Assembly (NCBI RefSeq): GCF_002435945.1
Contig: NZ_DIXC01000013.1
Location: 1 to 18,722, forward strand
Direction: 5' to 3'
Source: Mesotoga sp. UBA6090
GTDB lineage: Bacteria; Thermotogota; Thermotogae; Petrotogales; Kosmotogaceae
Length of the DNA stretch: 18,722 nucleotides
The notes below the pieces were generated by a model. It worked only from the letters and a program-made list of their open reading frames with translations, was not told the origin of the DNA and ran no database searches. Positions 5,819 through 14,201 of the stretch are shown here, in pieces. Position 1 is the stretch's first letter, and each line of letters begins with the position of its first letter. Made by a program: the position numbers and the translations under genes.

Positions 5819-7624
5819 GTGAAGAAGATAGTTGTCAGAGTCATCGCGGGGATTATAGTTGGTGTAATTACTTGGGCAGTGGCGATACTGATCTTCAGTG
5901 ACGGTATAGCTGATTCTTTTTCGGCTATTACATCCATAGAGAAGGCGAATGTCTTGATGGAGATAGACCAGAACGGTCTCCTGACAGTTACCGAGACTAT
6001 CGACTATAAATTCAACAAAGCTTACAGAGGTATTTATAGAGAGCTGCCTGCCGATAGAGCGGGAAGCCAGTACAGCTCGATTGAGGTTACTGCTGTAGGC
6101 AAGGAGATCAAATACATAGAATCTATGGGCGACGAAAGTGCCAGATCGGTTAGGATCTGGTTTGTTCCGTATAACTCCTCGAGTGTCACCCCGGTAAAAG
6201 GAGAGGAAAGAGTAAGCGTTACTTACAAGTACACTGTTCGTAGAGCTGTCGAAGTGGGCACGGACATCGCACAGATCTTCAGAAAGATCTGGGGTGAGGA
6301 CACGAGCAGTTGGGTCGGCGAAATTACTGCGAGAGTTGTTTTTCCTCAAGAGTTAGATATACTCGAGTTCTACACACATCCCCCTGTTGAGGTAGATCGC
6401 AGTGGAAACGTGTTTGATTTGAGAGCGACGAACATTCCGCCGTTGACATACGTCGAGTTCAGGGCAGTCGTTCCAAAGGAACAGGCAAACGCGATGAACA
6501 TGCGAAACATCGCTCTAGGTGGAGCCTTCGATCAGAGCTTCATAGAAGGAGCCGAAAGACAGGCAGAGACAACGGTTCTCTTCGGAAAGTGGATAATTCC
6601 AATAGCAGTAGGTTTCTTGACACCTTTTGTGTTGATAGTTGCGCACAGAAAATTTGGACGAGAAATAGATATCGGCTATTATGCCGAGTATGAGAGAGAG
6701 TTGCCAACAGGCGACGCTCCCGACGTCATAAACGCGGCAGTAAGAAACATGGCTGGAATGGTCGACAACGACGGAATAGGCTCAACAATTATGGAGCTGT
6801 ATAGAAAGGAACATATCGATTTTCAGAAAGGAAAGGGCGACAAGGTCGAAGGAATAATCATAAAGAATCGAGACAACTCAAAGCTACGTCCTACCGAAGC
6901 GGCCTTCCTCTCTTTTCTTGACAAGTATGACGAAGGTGATGTGTTTGATTTTACAGCTGTGAAGAAACAGGTTACGAAGAAGCAATCAAAAGCCCGTCTC
7001 TTTACTAGCGAATTCTCGAAATACAAAAACAAGGTCAACGATACTGTTAAGAGGATGCACTTGATAGACCTCAAGGGCAATGCGATTGCCAAGGGTTACT
7101 CCTTCCTGATGTTTGTTGTGTGTATTGTCCTTCTGGTTTTCTACTCGAAATCTGATCTTTCGCCAATGCGCTTCTTCTCGTACGCATTCTTTGGAGGGAT
7201 CTGGATCGTCAGCTGGGTTGTGATTTTGTTGCCGAAGGATGTATTCGGAAGATGGACGAAAGACGGGAGGCTTTTCTATCTCCGGTGGCTTGGCTTGAAG
7301 AAGTATCTGGAGGATTACTCCTTGCTAAACGAGAAACCCCCTGAATCGATTATCCTGTGGGAAGAGTATCTCGTATTCGCAACGGCCCTCGGAATTGCCG
7401 ATACCGTGAGGAAGAACCTAAACAAGATAGTCCCGGAAGACGTCTGGAGAGAACAGAGCAGACATCCTTACATCTACTATCCTGTCACGGCATACGCCGT
7501 CAGTTCCTTCACCACTCTTACAAGAGCCGCTTCTTCTGCATCCAGCAGTGGTTCTGGTGGGGGCGGATTTAGCGGCGGAGGCTCCGGCGGTGGAGGCGGT
7601 GGAGGCGGAACCGGAGGTTTCTAG
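5819..7624 (+). CDS. DUF2207 (YciQ-like) membrane protein
   Basis: The architecture is that of the DUF2207 family of predicted membrane proteins. An N-terminal hydrophobic segment (residues about 5-26) is followed by an extracytoplasmic beta-rich DUF2207 domain (about 40-215, with the family-like YRGIYRELPAD near 69-79). A membrane span covers about 256-275, then a soluble region of about 280-425, then two more spans (about 427-442 and 452-471). The C-terminal domain ends in the typical Ser/Gly tail (from about residue 576, almost only Gly). The function of the family is unknown. GTG 5819 follows an AGGGGGTGGT ribosome-binding region at about 5803-5813. A possible -10, TAAAAT, is at 5791-5796 without a good -35. 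The gene stands alone between the hairpin array and the lysine leader. The glycine run is a coding low-complexity tail common in this family, not a frameshift. Confidence 0.85.
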   Translation: MKKIVVRVIAGIIVGVITWAVAILIFSDGIADSFSAITSIEKANVLMEIDQNGLLTVTETIDYKFNKAYRGIYRELPADRAGSQYSSIEVTAVGKEIKYIESMGDESARSVRIWFVPYNSSSVTPVKGEERVSVTYKYTVRRAVEVGTDIAQIFRKIWGEDTSSWVGEITARVVFPQELDILEFYTHPPVEVDRSGNVFDLRATNIPPLTYVEFRAVVPKEQANAMNMRNIALGGAFDQSFIEGAERQAETTVLFGKWIIPIAVGFLTPFVLIVAHRKFGREIDIGYYAEYERELPTGDAPDVINAAVRNMAGMVDNDGIGSTIMELYRKEHIDFQKGKGDKVEGIIIKNRDNSKLRPTEAAFLSFLDKYDEGDVFDFTAVKKQVTKKQSKARLFTSEFSKYKNKVNDTVKRMHLIDLKGNAIAKGYSFLMFVVCIVLLVFYSKSDLSPMRFFSYAFFGGIWIVSWVVILLPKDVFGRWTKDGRLFYLRWLGLKKYLEDYSLLNEKPPESIILWEEYLVFATALGIADTVRKNLNKIVPEDVWREQSRHPYIYYPVTAYAVSSFTTLTRAASSASSSGSGGGGFSGGGSGGGGGGGGTGGF

Positions 7625-7738
7625 CTGTAACTCAGAGTCAACATAGAATATAGAATGGTATCAAAGGGCAATCCAGTTCCAGGCAAGGAGCAAAGTTCAA
7701 TTGAGATGATCAATTAACCTTATGTTTTCAAAGGATTA

Positions 7739-7766
7739 GTTGGTCTGGAGAGCACCGTGATATAAT
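7739..7766 (+). promoter_or_regulatory. lysC/asd operon: Promoter of the lysine operon
   Basis: A perfect TATAAT at 7761-7766 has a weak -35 (GTTGGT at 7739-7744, spacer 16). Transcription would begin near 7773, a few bases before the first strand of the riboswitch P1 helix. That fit supports the call. Confidence 0.6.
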
Positions 7767-7777
7767 AAATCGAAAGT

Positions 7778-7942
7778 TACCCAACGGAGGAGCACCCAAG
7801 ATCAGTAGACGTTCATCAGGGGATTGGAACGGATCGAAAGGCGAGGGTGCCGAAGAAGGCGGAAGCCCCAGCGACTGACTTCTGGGCATACAGGAAAGAC
7901 CTGTATGACTGTCACGAAGAATGCGTGGAGAGCCGGTGGGTT
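7778..7942 (+). ncRNA. Lysine riboswitch (L box)
   Basis: All parts of the lysine riboswitch are visible. P1 pairs 7779-7787 with 7933-7941 with one mismatch. P2 pairs GCACCC (7792-7797) with GGGTGC (7845-7850). Above it lie the conserved loop-E-like AGATCAGTAGAC and the upper stem CGTTC/GAACG. Loop L2 (with CAGGGG, 7817-7822) can kiss the CCCC of the P3 loop (7866-7869). P4 is a perfect 8-bp CATACAGG/CCTGTATG (7887-7894, 7900-7907). P5 pairs CACG with CGTG (7913-7916, 7924-7927). The junction block GAAAGGCGAGGGTGCCGAAG is diagnostic. Lysine binding should favour the terminator at 7971-8011 and shut off the eight genes downstream. Confidence 0.95.
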
Positions 7943-7970
7943 TGGAATAGGACATTATTTCAAACCATTG

Positions 7971-8011
7971 AAGTGTTCCCGTTTTCTTCGGGAACGCTTT
8001 TTCTTTTTTTT
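7971..8011 (+). terminator. Riboswitch expression-platform terminator
   Basis: GTGTTCCCG at 7973-7981 pairs with CGGGAACGC at 7989-7997 around the loop TTTTCTT. It is extended by A-T pairs at 7971-7972 and followed by a T-rich run to 8011 broken by one C. It stands 14 nt before the GTG of asd, so read-through is required for operon expression. A separate hairpin (about 7934-7949 with 7956-7970) overlaps the 3' strand of P1 and ends exactly where this stem begins. Confidence 0.92.
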
Positions 8012-8024
8012 GGGAGGTGGTTAA

Positions 8025-8990
8025 GTGCGACTCGCAATAGTAGGCGCTACCGGGGAAGTAGGCCGAATGATGTTGAGAAAGTTGGAAGAGGAGAAGATTG
8101 CGCCGAAAGTGATCGATTTGCTTGCCTCGAAGCGCAGTGAAGGAAAGCATTTCAAGTTTGAGGCCAGAAATCTAGAAGTCAAGGAGCTTAGAGAGGAGTC
8201 CTTCGATAAAGGCTACGATTATGTTCTATTCTCTGCCGGAGCTACCGTTTCGAAGCATTATGCTCCAATAGCCGCACAAAAGGGAGCCGTCGTTATTGAC
8301 AACTCATCTGCTTTCAGAAGTGACGCAGAAATTCCTCTTGTGGTTCCCGAGATCAACGGGGATATTCTGAAGGGATACGGCGGTATTGTTGCAAACCCAA
8401 ACTGCTCGACCATACAAATGGTTCTCTCCCTCAGCGGAATATACAAGAGCTACGGGATAAAGACAATTGTAGTTTCTACATATCAAGCTGTCTCTGGGGC
8501 GGGCAACAAAGGAATCGCCGAGCTTGAAGAGCAGGAGAGGGGAGAAATTCGGCCTTCGGTCTTTGTGAGGCAGATACACAGAAACGTCGTTCCCATTATT
8601 GGGGATTTGCTCCATTCAAACTTTTCTACCGAAGAGATGAAGATGGTTCACGAAACTCGAAAGATCTTCAGGGATGATTCGATATCTGTCTGGCCCACGA
8701 CTGTGAGGGTTCCTGTTGTTTACGGCCATTCTGAATCCGTCTTCTGTGAGACGGTCCGCCCCTTTTCACTGGAGGACCTTAGAAGAGAGATAGAGTCTTC
8801 AAAAGACGTAGTTTACAGTGAAGAAAGGCTGACCCCAATGGAAGTAGCCGGTTCCGATCTGGTATTTGTGTCGCGTCTGAGAGGCTTTGACGGAAACCGC
8901 TTCCTCTTCTGGAACATGGCCGACAACATTCGGGTGGGGGCGGCAACAAATGCTATTCGAATCATGAAAACTCATTTGGGAGGTACTTGA
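8025..8990 (+). CDS. asd: Aspartate-semialdehyde dehydrogenase
   Basis: Asd reduces L-aspartyl-4-phosphate to L-aspartate semialdehyde with NADPH, the second step of lysine synthesis. The N-terminal nucleotide-binding loop GATGEVG is at residues 8-14. The catalytic nucleophile is Cys127 in NPNCSTIQ. Gln154 is in TYQAVSGAG, and Arg228 and His235 in VRVPVVYGHS are the substrate-binding arginine and the general base. At 321 residues it is slightly short for the family but complete. GTG 8025 follows the Shine-Dalgarno GGGAGGTGG at 8012-8020. It is the first gene behind the riboswitch and terminator. Its stop is 1 nt before the dapF ATG, so the operon is tightly coupled. Confidence 0.95.
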   Translation: MRLAIVGATGEVGRMMLRKLEEEKIAPKVIDLLASKRSEGKHFKFEARNLEVKELREESFDKGYDYVLFSAGATVSKHYAPIAAQKGAVVIDNSSAFRSDAEIPLVVPEINGDILKGYGGIVANPNCSTIQMVLSLSGIYKSYGIKTIVVSTYQAVSGAGNKGIAELEEQERGEIRPSVFVRQIHRNVVPIIGDLLHSNFSTEEMKMVHETRKIFRDDSISVWPTTVRVPVVYGHSESVFCETVRPFSLEDLRREIESSKDVVYSEERLTPMEVAGSDLVFVSRLRGFDGNRFLFWNMADNIRVGAATNAIRIMKTHLGGT

Positions 8991-8991
8991 G

Positions 8992-9705
8992 ATGAAAGGT
9001 GCATTTTACTCTGCGACTGGAAACAATTTTCTGGTAGTCGATTCGAGAGATACAAAGCTGAGCGATGAAGAGAAGCGCGATCTTGTTCTCAAGTACGTTA
9101 GCGACAGAGATGGTGCGATCTTTGTGGAGAGAGACTTCATGGATTACTTCAATCGTGATGGTCATAGGGCCGCCTTTTGTGGAAACGGAGCTAGGACTTT
9201 CGTGCACTTCATTCACGAAAAAGAAGCCCGAGATACGGTCGAGTTTTTCTCTTACTCGGGAAGTCTATTGGGCGTTGTGGATGAGGTTGTTTGCGTGAAG
9301 ATGCCCTCACCAAAATTCCTGGGAAGTTTCGAGGAGGAAGAGTTTCGCGGAGAGATCGTTGTTGTCGGTGTGCCTCATCTTGTGATAGAGGGGGACACGC
9401 AAGATATCGACTGGAACGCACTTGTTCCTCTCAGGCACCTGTACGACAGCAATATTAACGTCTTCAGCGTCCAGGAAGACGGAACGCTTAGATTAAGAAC
9501 TTTTGAAAGAGGCGTCGAGGGAGAGACGGGCGCCTGTGGCAGCGGTGCGACAGCAGTGGCGTGGATTCAAAGCAGAAGGACGGGCAGTGAGAAGATAGTC
9601 TTGCAGGCCAATGGAGGCGTTCTTACAGTCACCTTCAGAGACGGGGCTGCCTTTCTAGGAGGAGGTGTAGAGAAATGTTCAGAGGAACTGGAACTGCGGT
9701 TATAA
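8992..9705 (+). CDS. dapF: Diaminopimelate epimerase
   Basis: DapF converts LL- to meso-diaminopimelate using two cysteines as acid and base. Both are present: Cys63 in AAFCGNGARTF and Cys182 in GETGACGSGATA. The N-terminal SATGNNFLVVD matches the family start. At 237 residues it is about 35 shorter than the usual ~274, with short loops between the two half-domains, but no catalytic element is lost. Compact forms also occur in Thermotogales. The ribosome-binding site GGGAGG is at 8978-8983. The 3' end overlaps the dapA start by 31 nt. Confidence 0.93.
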   Translation: MKGAFYSATGNNFLVVDSRDTKLSDEEKRDLVLKYVSDRDGAIFVERDFMDYFNRDGHRAAFCGNGARTFVHFIHEKEARDTVEFFSYSGSLLGVVDEVVCVKMPSPKFLGSFEEEEFRGEIVVVGVPHLVIEGDTQDIDWNALVPLRHLYDSNINVFSVQEDGTLRLRTFERGVEGETGACGSGATAVAWIQSRRTGSEKIVLQANGGVLTVTFRDGAAFLGGGVEKCSEELELRL

Positions 9706-10556
9706 CACCTTTCAAGGATGGTAATGTTGATTTCGATGCATTCGGGAGGTTTCTAAGATTTCAGCTTGAGAACAAAATTGAGGCCCTTATAGTCCTCGGA
9801 ACGACCGGAGAATCGCCAACGATAAGAGATTCTGAACGGACTCAACTGATAAAGATCGCCGTTAATGAGGCAAATGGCACGGTGCCTGTGATTGCGGGGA
9901 CGGGTACCAATTCGACGGAAAAGACCGTGGAGATGTCAACAAGAGCATTCGATGAGGGTGCCGATGGCGTACTGGTAGTGGTCCCCTATTACAACAAACC
10001 AACCCAGGAAGGTCTTTACAGGCACTTTGGAGAGATAGCGACACGTGTGCAAGGACCGGTGATAATTTACAACGTTCCGGGAAGAACGGGAACCAACATG
10101 CTTCCCGATACGATAATCAGGTGTCTGGACTTCGATAATATTGTCGGAGTGAAAGAGGCAAGTGGAGACCAGTATCATGTCGACTACCTTCTTTCCAGGT
10201 TGAAGGCAAATCATTCTGATCTCAAGGTCTGGTCTGGAAACGACGATCAGGCCTTTCATCTCTGCTGTAGTGGCGGCGACGGTGTTATCTCGGTTATTTC
10301 TAATGCCGCCCCTTTCAAGACTTCTTCGATGATCCGGTCTATTCTCGGCGGCGACCTTGAGAGAGCGAGGGACTTGCATCTAGAGCTTCTCCCGATTATG
10401 AAAGCATTCTTTGTGGAGTCAAATCCCATACCTGTCAAGTATGCCCTGAGCCTAATGGGGTATTGCGAGAACGAACTTCGCCTGCCTCTTTACGAACTCT
10501 CCGATGCAAATCGAACGGTTGTTGAAAGGGCCTTGAAAGAGAGTGGAGTGCTGTGA
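9675..10556 (+). CDS. dapA: 4-hydroxy-tetrahydrodipicolinate synthase
   Basis: DapA condenses pyruvate with aspartate semialdehyde. It is a TIM barrel of 293 residues, the normal length. The Schiff-base lysine is Lys160 in VGVKEASG. The catalytic triad is complete with Thr44 (GTTGES), Tyr106 (PYYNKP) and Tyr132 (IYNVPGRTG), and Arg137 binds the substrate carboxylate. ATG 9675 follows GGAGGTG at 9660-9666 inside the dapF coding region. The TGA overlaps the GTG of dapB (GTGA). Confidence 0.96.
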   Translation: MFRGTGTAVITPFKDGNVDFDAFGRFLRFQLENKIEALIVLGTTGESPTIRDSERTQLIKIAVNEANGTVPVIAGTGTNSTEKTVEMSTRAFDEGADGVLVVVPYYNKPTQEGLYRHFGEIATRVQGPVIIYNVPGRTGTNMLPDTIIRCLDFDNIVGVKEASGDQYHVDYLLSRLKANHSDLKVWSGNDDQAFHLCCSGGDGVISVISNAAPFKTSSMIRSILGGDLERARDLHLELLPIMKAFFVESNPIPVKYALSLMGYCENELRLPLYELSDANRTVVERALKESGVL

Positions 10557-11200
10557 AATATGGAGTAGTTGGCTCTTCGGGGCGGATGGGAAAAGAAATT
10601 ATTGAAGTATTTAAAGACCACGAACTCGTTCTCGAAGTTAATGACAAGGGCATCTTTAGACATGGCGAACCTGAGGTTATCATTGATTTCTCGAATCGTG
10701 AAGCTTCGAAAACGACAATCGATCTTACAGATCAATTTGGTGCAGGTCTGGTCATTGGGACGACTGCTCTTCGTCAATCTGATATTTCAGATCTGGAGAA
10801 GCTTGCCGAAAAGCTCCCTGTGGTTCAAAGCTTCAATTTTTCTATAGGCATAAACCTGCTAAGAATGATCCTCAAAGAGTTTTCGACTCTTTTTGAAGGC
10901 TTCGAAGGCGAGATAATTGAAGTGCACCACAGTGCGAAGAAAGACGCGCCATCGGGTACCGCATTGATGCTCAAGGAAGCTACCGGAAGAGACTTGCCGA
11001 TTCACTCTGTGAGGGCCGGGGGAGTTCCCGGAGATCATACTCTCTTCTTTGCTAATGACGGAGAAGTTATCGAGATAACTCACAGAGCGATCTCCCGCAA
11101 GGTATTCGCGATCGGGGCGCTTACGGCAGCTCAGTTCTGTGCCAGTAAAGAAACGGGATTCTACTCCTTTGAGGAGGTCATTAAATGGACTCAGAAATGA
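10553..11200 (+). CDS. dapB: 4-hydroxy-tetrahydrodipicolinate reductase
   Basis: DapB reduces the DapA product to tetrahydrodipicolinate with NAD(P)H. The glycine-rich nucleotide loop VGSSGRMG is near residues 6-13. The active-site block EVHHSAKKDAPSGTAL holds His125/His126 and Lys129/Lys130 and is fully conserved. The protein is 215 residues, shorter than the ~270 of enterobacteria but similar to the compact Thermotoga enzyme. It starts with GTG in a GTGA overlap with dapA and overlaps dapH by 16 nt. Confidence 0.95.
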   Translation: MKYGVVGSSGRMGKEIIEVFKDHELVLEVNDKGIFRHGEPEVIIDFSNREASKTTIDLTDQFGAGLVIGTTALRQSDISDLEKLAEKLPVVQSFNFSIGINLLRMILKEFSTLFEGFEGEIIEVHHSAKKDAPSGTALMLKEATGRDLPIHSVRAGGVPGDHTLFFANDGEVIEITHRAISRKVFAIGALTAAQFCASKETGFYSFEEVIKWTQK

Positions 11201-11892
11201 TAATAAAGATGATAAGAAATTCGAAGAAAAAGACCCCTGCAATATGTCACATTTGCGGGGATCTGGCCGACCTTTCGACTGCGGGTGTAGAGTTCGTCGG
11301 AGGCAAAGACTTTGGAATTCTCTTTGGCGATCTGAAAGATATCAGCGGAGTGATCGAGGCCAACAGAGACAAGATTGCTGGTCACCACATCGAAATCAGG
11401 GCACGAAATTCGGCCCTCCCCCTCGCCGATCTAACGAGGTATAGGGCGCGTATCGAACCGGGAGCGATTATTCGTGATCTGGTTGAAATTGGAGACAACG
11501 CGGTCATAATGATGGGGGCAGTTCTCAATGTCGGTGCAGTGATTGGCAAAGGAACCATGATAGATATGAACGTAGTAGTCGGAGGCAGGGCAATAATTGG
11601 AGCCGATTGTCACATTGGAGCGGGAGCCGTTGTTGCTGGCGTTGTGGAGCCTCCTAGCGCGACACCAGTAATAATAGAAGACAATGTGCTTGTAGGAGCG
11701 AATGCGGTAGTCCTCGAAGGGGTGAGGATTGGAACGAATTCCGTTATAGGGGCCGGTGCAGTGGTAACGAAGGATGTTCCGCCTTTCTCGGTTGCTGCAG
11801 GAATGCCCGCGAAAGTCATAAAACAGTTCGACGAGAAGACGGCAAGCAAGACGAATCTCGTCAAAGAACTCCGTGAGATAAAGGAGAACTAG
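11185..11892 (+). CDS. dapH: Tetrahydrodipicolinate N-acetyltransferase
   Basis: This is a left-handed beta-helix acyltransferase with many hexapeptide repeats from about residue 88 to 215 (for example VIGKGTMIDMNVVVGGRAII). The N-terminal alpha/beta domain and the block EPGAIIRDLVEIGDNAVIMM are typical of DapH, which uses acetyl-CoA, rather than succinyl-CoA-dependent DapD. It makes N-acetyl-2-amino-6-oxopimelate. The 235-residue length fits DapH; DapD is usually longer and differs at the N-terminus. ATG 11185 has an excellent Shine-Dalgarno, GAGGAGGT. The TAG directly abuts the lysC ATG. It fixes this organism on the acetylase branch of the diaminopimelate pathway. Confidence 0.92.
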   Translation: MDSEMIIKMIRNSKKKTPAICHICGDLADLSTAGVEFVGGKDFGILFGDLKDISGVIEANRDKIAGHHIEIRARNSALPLADLTRYRARIEPGAIIRDLVEIGDNAVIMMGAVLNVGAVIGKGTMIDMNVVVGGRAIIGADCHIGAGAVVAGVVEPPSATPVIIEDNVLVGANAVVLEGVRIGTNSVIGAGAVVTKDVPPFSVAAGMPAKVIKQFDEKTASKTNLVKELREIKEN

Positions 11893-13092
11893 ATGCTCGT
11901 TCAAAAGTACGGAGGGTCTTCGGTCGCTAATGCCGAGAGAATTAGGAACGTTGCAGAGAGAATCAAAGTACGCGTCGATTCTGGCGAGAAGGTGATTGTG
12001 GTAGTCTCTGCAATGGGAAAGACTACGAACGACCTGATTTCTCTTGCCGAAGACCTCTCTGAGGAACCGGATCCTAGAGAACTGGCGATGCTGCTTTCTA
12101 CCGGCGAACAGATATCTGCTGCCCTCCTTTCTATGGTTCTTATAGGAATGGGTGTGAAATCAATCTCTCACAACGCTTTACAGCTTGACATAACGACTGT
12201 TGGAGATTTCGACAATGCAAGAATCGCAGACCTGAATCTCGACAAGATCTACACCGAGCTTGAGGATCATGACGTGATAGTAGTCACCGGCTTTCAAGGC
12301 GTCGATACTGAGGGAAATCTCACCACTTTAGGACGCGGGGGCTCGGATACATCTGCAGTCGCCATTGCGGCCAAGGCAGGGGTCCCCTGCGAGATATTCA
12401 GCGACGTAGCAGGCGTATATACTTGCGATCCCAAGTTTCACAAAGATGCTAGAAAGCTGGAGTACATTACTTACGACGAAATGCTTGAAATGGCCGCTTT
12501 GGGGGCGAAAGTCCTCCATTCGAGATCCGTTGAAATAGCGAAGAAGTACAACGTAGAGATCCTCTGTTTGTCTTCTTTCAGCGAAGAAGGGGGTACGAGA
12601 GTAGTGAACAGGCTTCCCGAATGGCTTGAACAGCCTGTAGTGACCGGGGCGACAATAGACACTAACCAGCTAAAGATTGCGATTAACAAACTTCCCGGCA
12701 ACACCGAGATAGTCAGCAAGATCTTCCAGGCGGTTGCCGGATCGAGTTTCAACGTGGATATGATATCTATAGTCAACGACAACGGCTACATTCATCTGGC
12801 ATTCACGGTTATCTCAGCCAGTCCTGCGGCAATAAAGAGGACTATCGAGAATGTGCTGGTCGATGTGGATAACTGGGAACTTGCAATAGATGAAGATGTA
12901 GCGAAGATATCGACCGTGGGCGTCGGGATGAGGTCTAGCTCCGGTGTAGCTGCCCGTTTTTTCCTTGCGCTGGGGAAGGCAGGAGTCAAAATCATCGCCA
13001 CTACAACTTCAGAGATCAAGATTTCAGTTCTCGTTCCCAAATTTCAGGCAAGCACAGCCTTGAAGGCTCTGCTCGATGAGTTTGAATTGTGA
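11893..13092 (+). CDS. lysC: Aspartokinase
   Basis: LysC phosphorylates aspartate, the committed step. The kinase domain starts with KYGGSS (residues 5-10) and has VVSAMGKTTN, LLSTGEQ with Glu72, GFQG (133-136) and the ATP-binding GRGGSDTSA (147-155). Two ACT domains (about 250-330 and 335-399) form the allosteric part, so feedback inhibition by lysine, threonine or both is expected. The 399-residue length indicates a monofunctional enzyme with no homoserine dehydrogenase. In this operon it is controlled both by the riboswitch and, by inference, allosterically. Confidence 0.95.
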   Translation: MLVQKYGGSSVANAERIRNVAERIKVRVDSGEKVIVVVSAMGKTTNDLISLAEDLSEEPDPRELAMLLSTGEQISAALLSMVLIGMGVKSISHNALQLDITTVGDFDNARIADLNLDKIYTELEDHDVIVVTGFQGVDTEGNLTTLGRGGSDTSAVAIAAKAGVPCEIFSDVAGVYTCDPKFHKDARKLEYITYDEMLEMAALGAKVLHSRSVEIAKKYNVEILCLSSFSEEGGTRVVNRLPEWLEQPVVTGATIDTNQLKIAINKLPGNTEIVSKIFQAVAGSSFNVDMISIVNDNGYIHLAFTVISASPAAIKRTIENVLVDVDNWELAIDEDVAKISTVGVGMRSSSGVAARFFLALGKAGVKIIATTTSEIKISVLVPKFQASTALKALLDEFEL

Positions 13093-13096
13093 GTTG

Positions 13097-14200
13097 ATGA
13101 GCATGATTTCGAGCGTCTATTCACCTTTTCCTCTTAGAATCGTCAGTGCACATGGAATAAACATAAAGACAGACCAGGGGGAGTTCCTGGATACATTTGC
13201 CGGAATAGGGGTCCTTGCCTTTGGCCACTCAGACGTTGCAACAGTAGAAGCCGTTACCTCGAAAATCAAGCGCTTCTCTCACACATCGAACTATTTTATC
13301 GATGAGGATGCCATTTCTCTAAGTGAAAAGCTCCTTCAATTCTCACGTTCTAAAGGTGAAGTTTACTTCTCAAACTCCGGTACGGAGGCTACAGAAGCCG
13401 CAATCAAGGCCGTGAGAAAACTCAGAAGTGGAAAACTCGTTTCATTCGAAGGCAATTTCCACGGAAGAACGATGGGCGCTCTTTCTCTTACACACAGTGA
13501 GAAACTCCGCAAACCCTTCGAACCGCTCCTTCAAGATGTCCTCTTTCTGCCCAAACGAGTGGAGGATTTTGAAAGGGCTGTCAGAGAAGAAGAAATCGCT
13601 GCCGTTTTCGTCGAAACGATACAGGGTAACAGCGGAGTCTTGCCTTATCCTGCCGATCTTGTCCGTACTATAGAAGACCTCAGAAAAGATAGGGGCTTCT
13701 TGGTAGTTGCCGATGAGATTCAGAGCGGTCTGTGCAGGACCGGTGAATACTTCGGTTATCACAATTACGAAATTGAACCTGACATGGTTATACTAGGGAA
13801 GGCGGTCGGCGGGGGCCTGCCGCTGGGAGCGGTTGTTTTTAGAGGATTATCGCCATTTGCGCTGGGAGATCACGGATCGACATTTGCCCCAAATCCTATC
13901 AGTCTTGCTGCTGGACTTTCCGTTGTGTCAAGAATGAATTACGACCTTCTAGAAAGTGTTAGAATATGTGGGGCACAGCTGATGGAGAACCTGAAGAGGC
14001 TCCCCTGGACAAAAGAAGTGAGTGGGATGGGTCTGATGATAGGAGTATCAACAGAAGATCCGGACAAGGTCAAAGCCCTGGCCTTTGAAAGAAGGGTGCT
14101 TCTCAATGTCACAGGTGGGCGAATAAGGTTCTTGCCGGCCTTGAATATTACGATCGAAGAGATAAACGAGATCACGGAAAGGCTAGATTTTGGAGGTTGA
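13097..14200 (+). CDS. Class III aminotransferase, probable N-acetyl-diaminopimelate aminotransferase
   Basis: This is a PLP enzyme of the ArgD/ornithine aminotransferase class. Phosphate-binding NSGTEA, FEGNFHGRT, the cofactor-contacting ADEIQSGLCRTG and the Schiff-base lysine in ILGKAVGGGLPLG (Lys235 counted from this start) are all present. ArgD enzymes often transaminate both N-acetylornithine and N-acyl-diaminopimelate. Placement between lysC and lysA beside dapH suggests its main job is to convert N-acetyl-2-amino-6-oxopimelate to N-acetyl-LL-diaminopimelate. No arginine genes are near. The frame is open to an ATG at 13076 that would overlap lysC; 13097 or 13103 fits the usual N-terminus better. 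The stop is 1 nt before the lysA ATG. Confidence 0.85.
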   Translation: MSMISSVYSPFPLRIVSAHGINIKTDQGEFLDTFAGIGVLAFGHSDVATVEAVTSKIKRFSHTSNYFIDEDAISLSEKLLQFSRSKGEVYFSNSGTEATEAAIKAVRKLRSGKLVSFEGNFHGRTMGALSLTHSEKLRKPFEPLLQDVLFLPKRVEDFERAVREEEIAAVFVETIQGNSGVLPYPADLVRTIEDLRKDRGFLVVADEIQSGLCRTGEYFGYHNYEIEPDMVILGKAVGGGLPLGAVVFRGLSPFALGDHGSTFAPNPISLAAGLSVVSRMNYDLLESVRICGAQLMENLKRLPWTKEVSGMGLMIGVSTEDPDKVKALAFERRVLLNVTGGRIRFLPALNITIEEINEITERLDFGG

Positions 14201-14201
14201 G

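Noticed and set aside
5816..6349. A 177-codon minus-strand frame
   Set aside because: It is the antisense shadow of the DUF2207 gene and has no features of its own.
7549..7621. Glycine-codon tandem repeat at the end of the DUF2207 gene
   Set aside because: It is a coding low-complexity tail typical of the family, not a separate repeat or frameshift.
7699..7715. AATTGA/TCAATT dyad as a terminator for the DUF2207 gene
   Set aside because: Only 6 A/T-rich pairs with no adjacent T-run; too weak to call.
7824..8140. Short open frames across the asd leader on both strands
   Set aside because: They fall within the lysine riboswitch and terminator, whose RNA structure explains the conservation.
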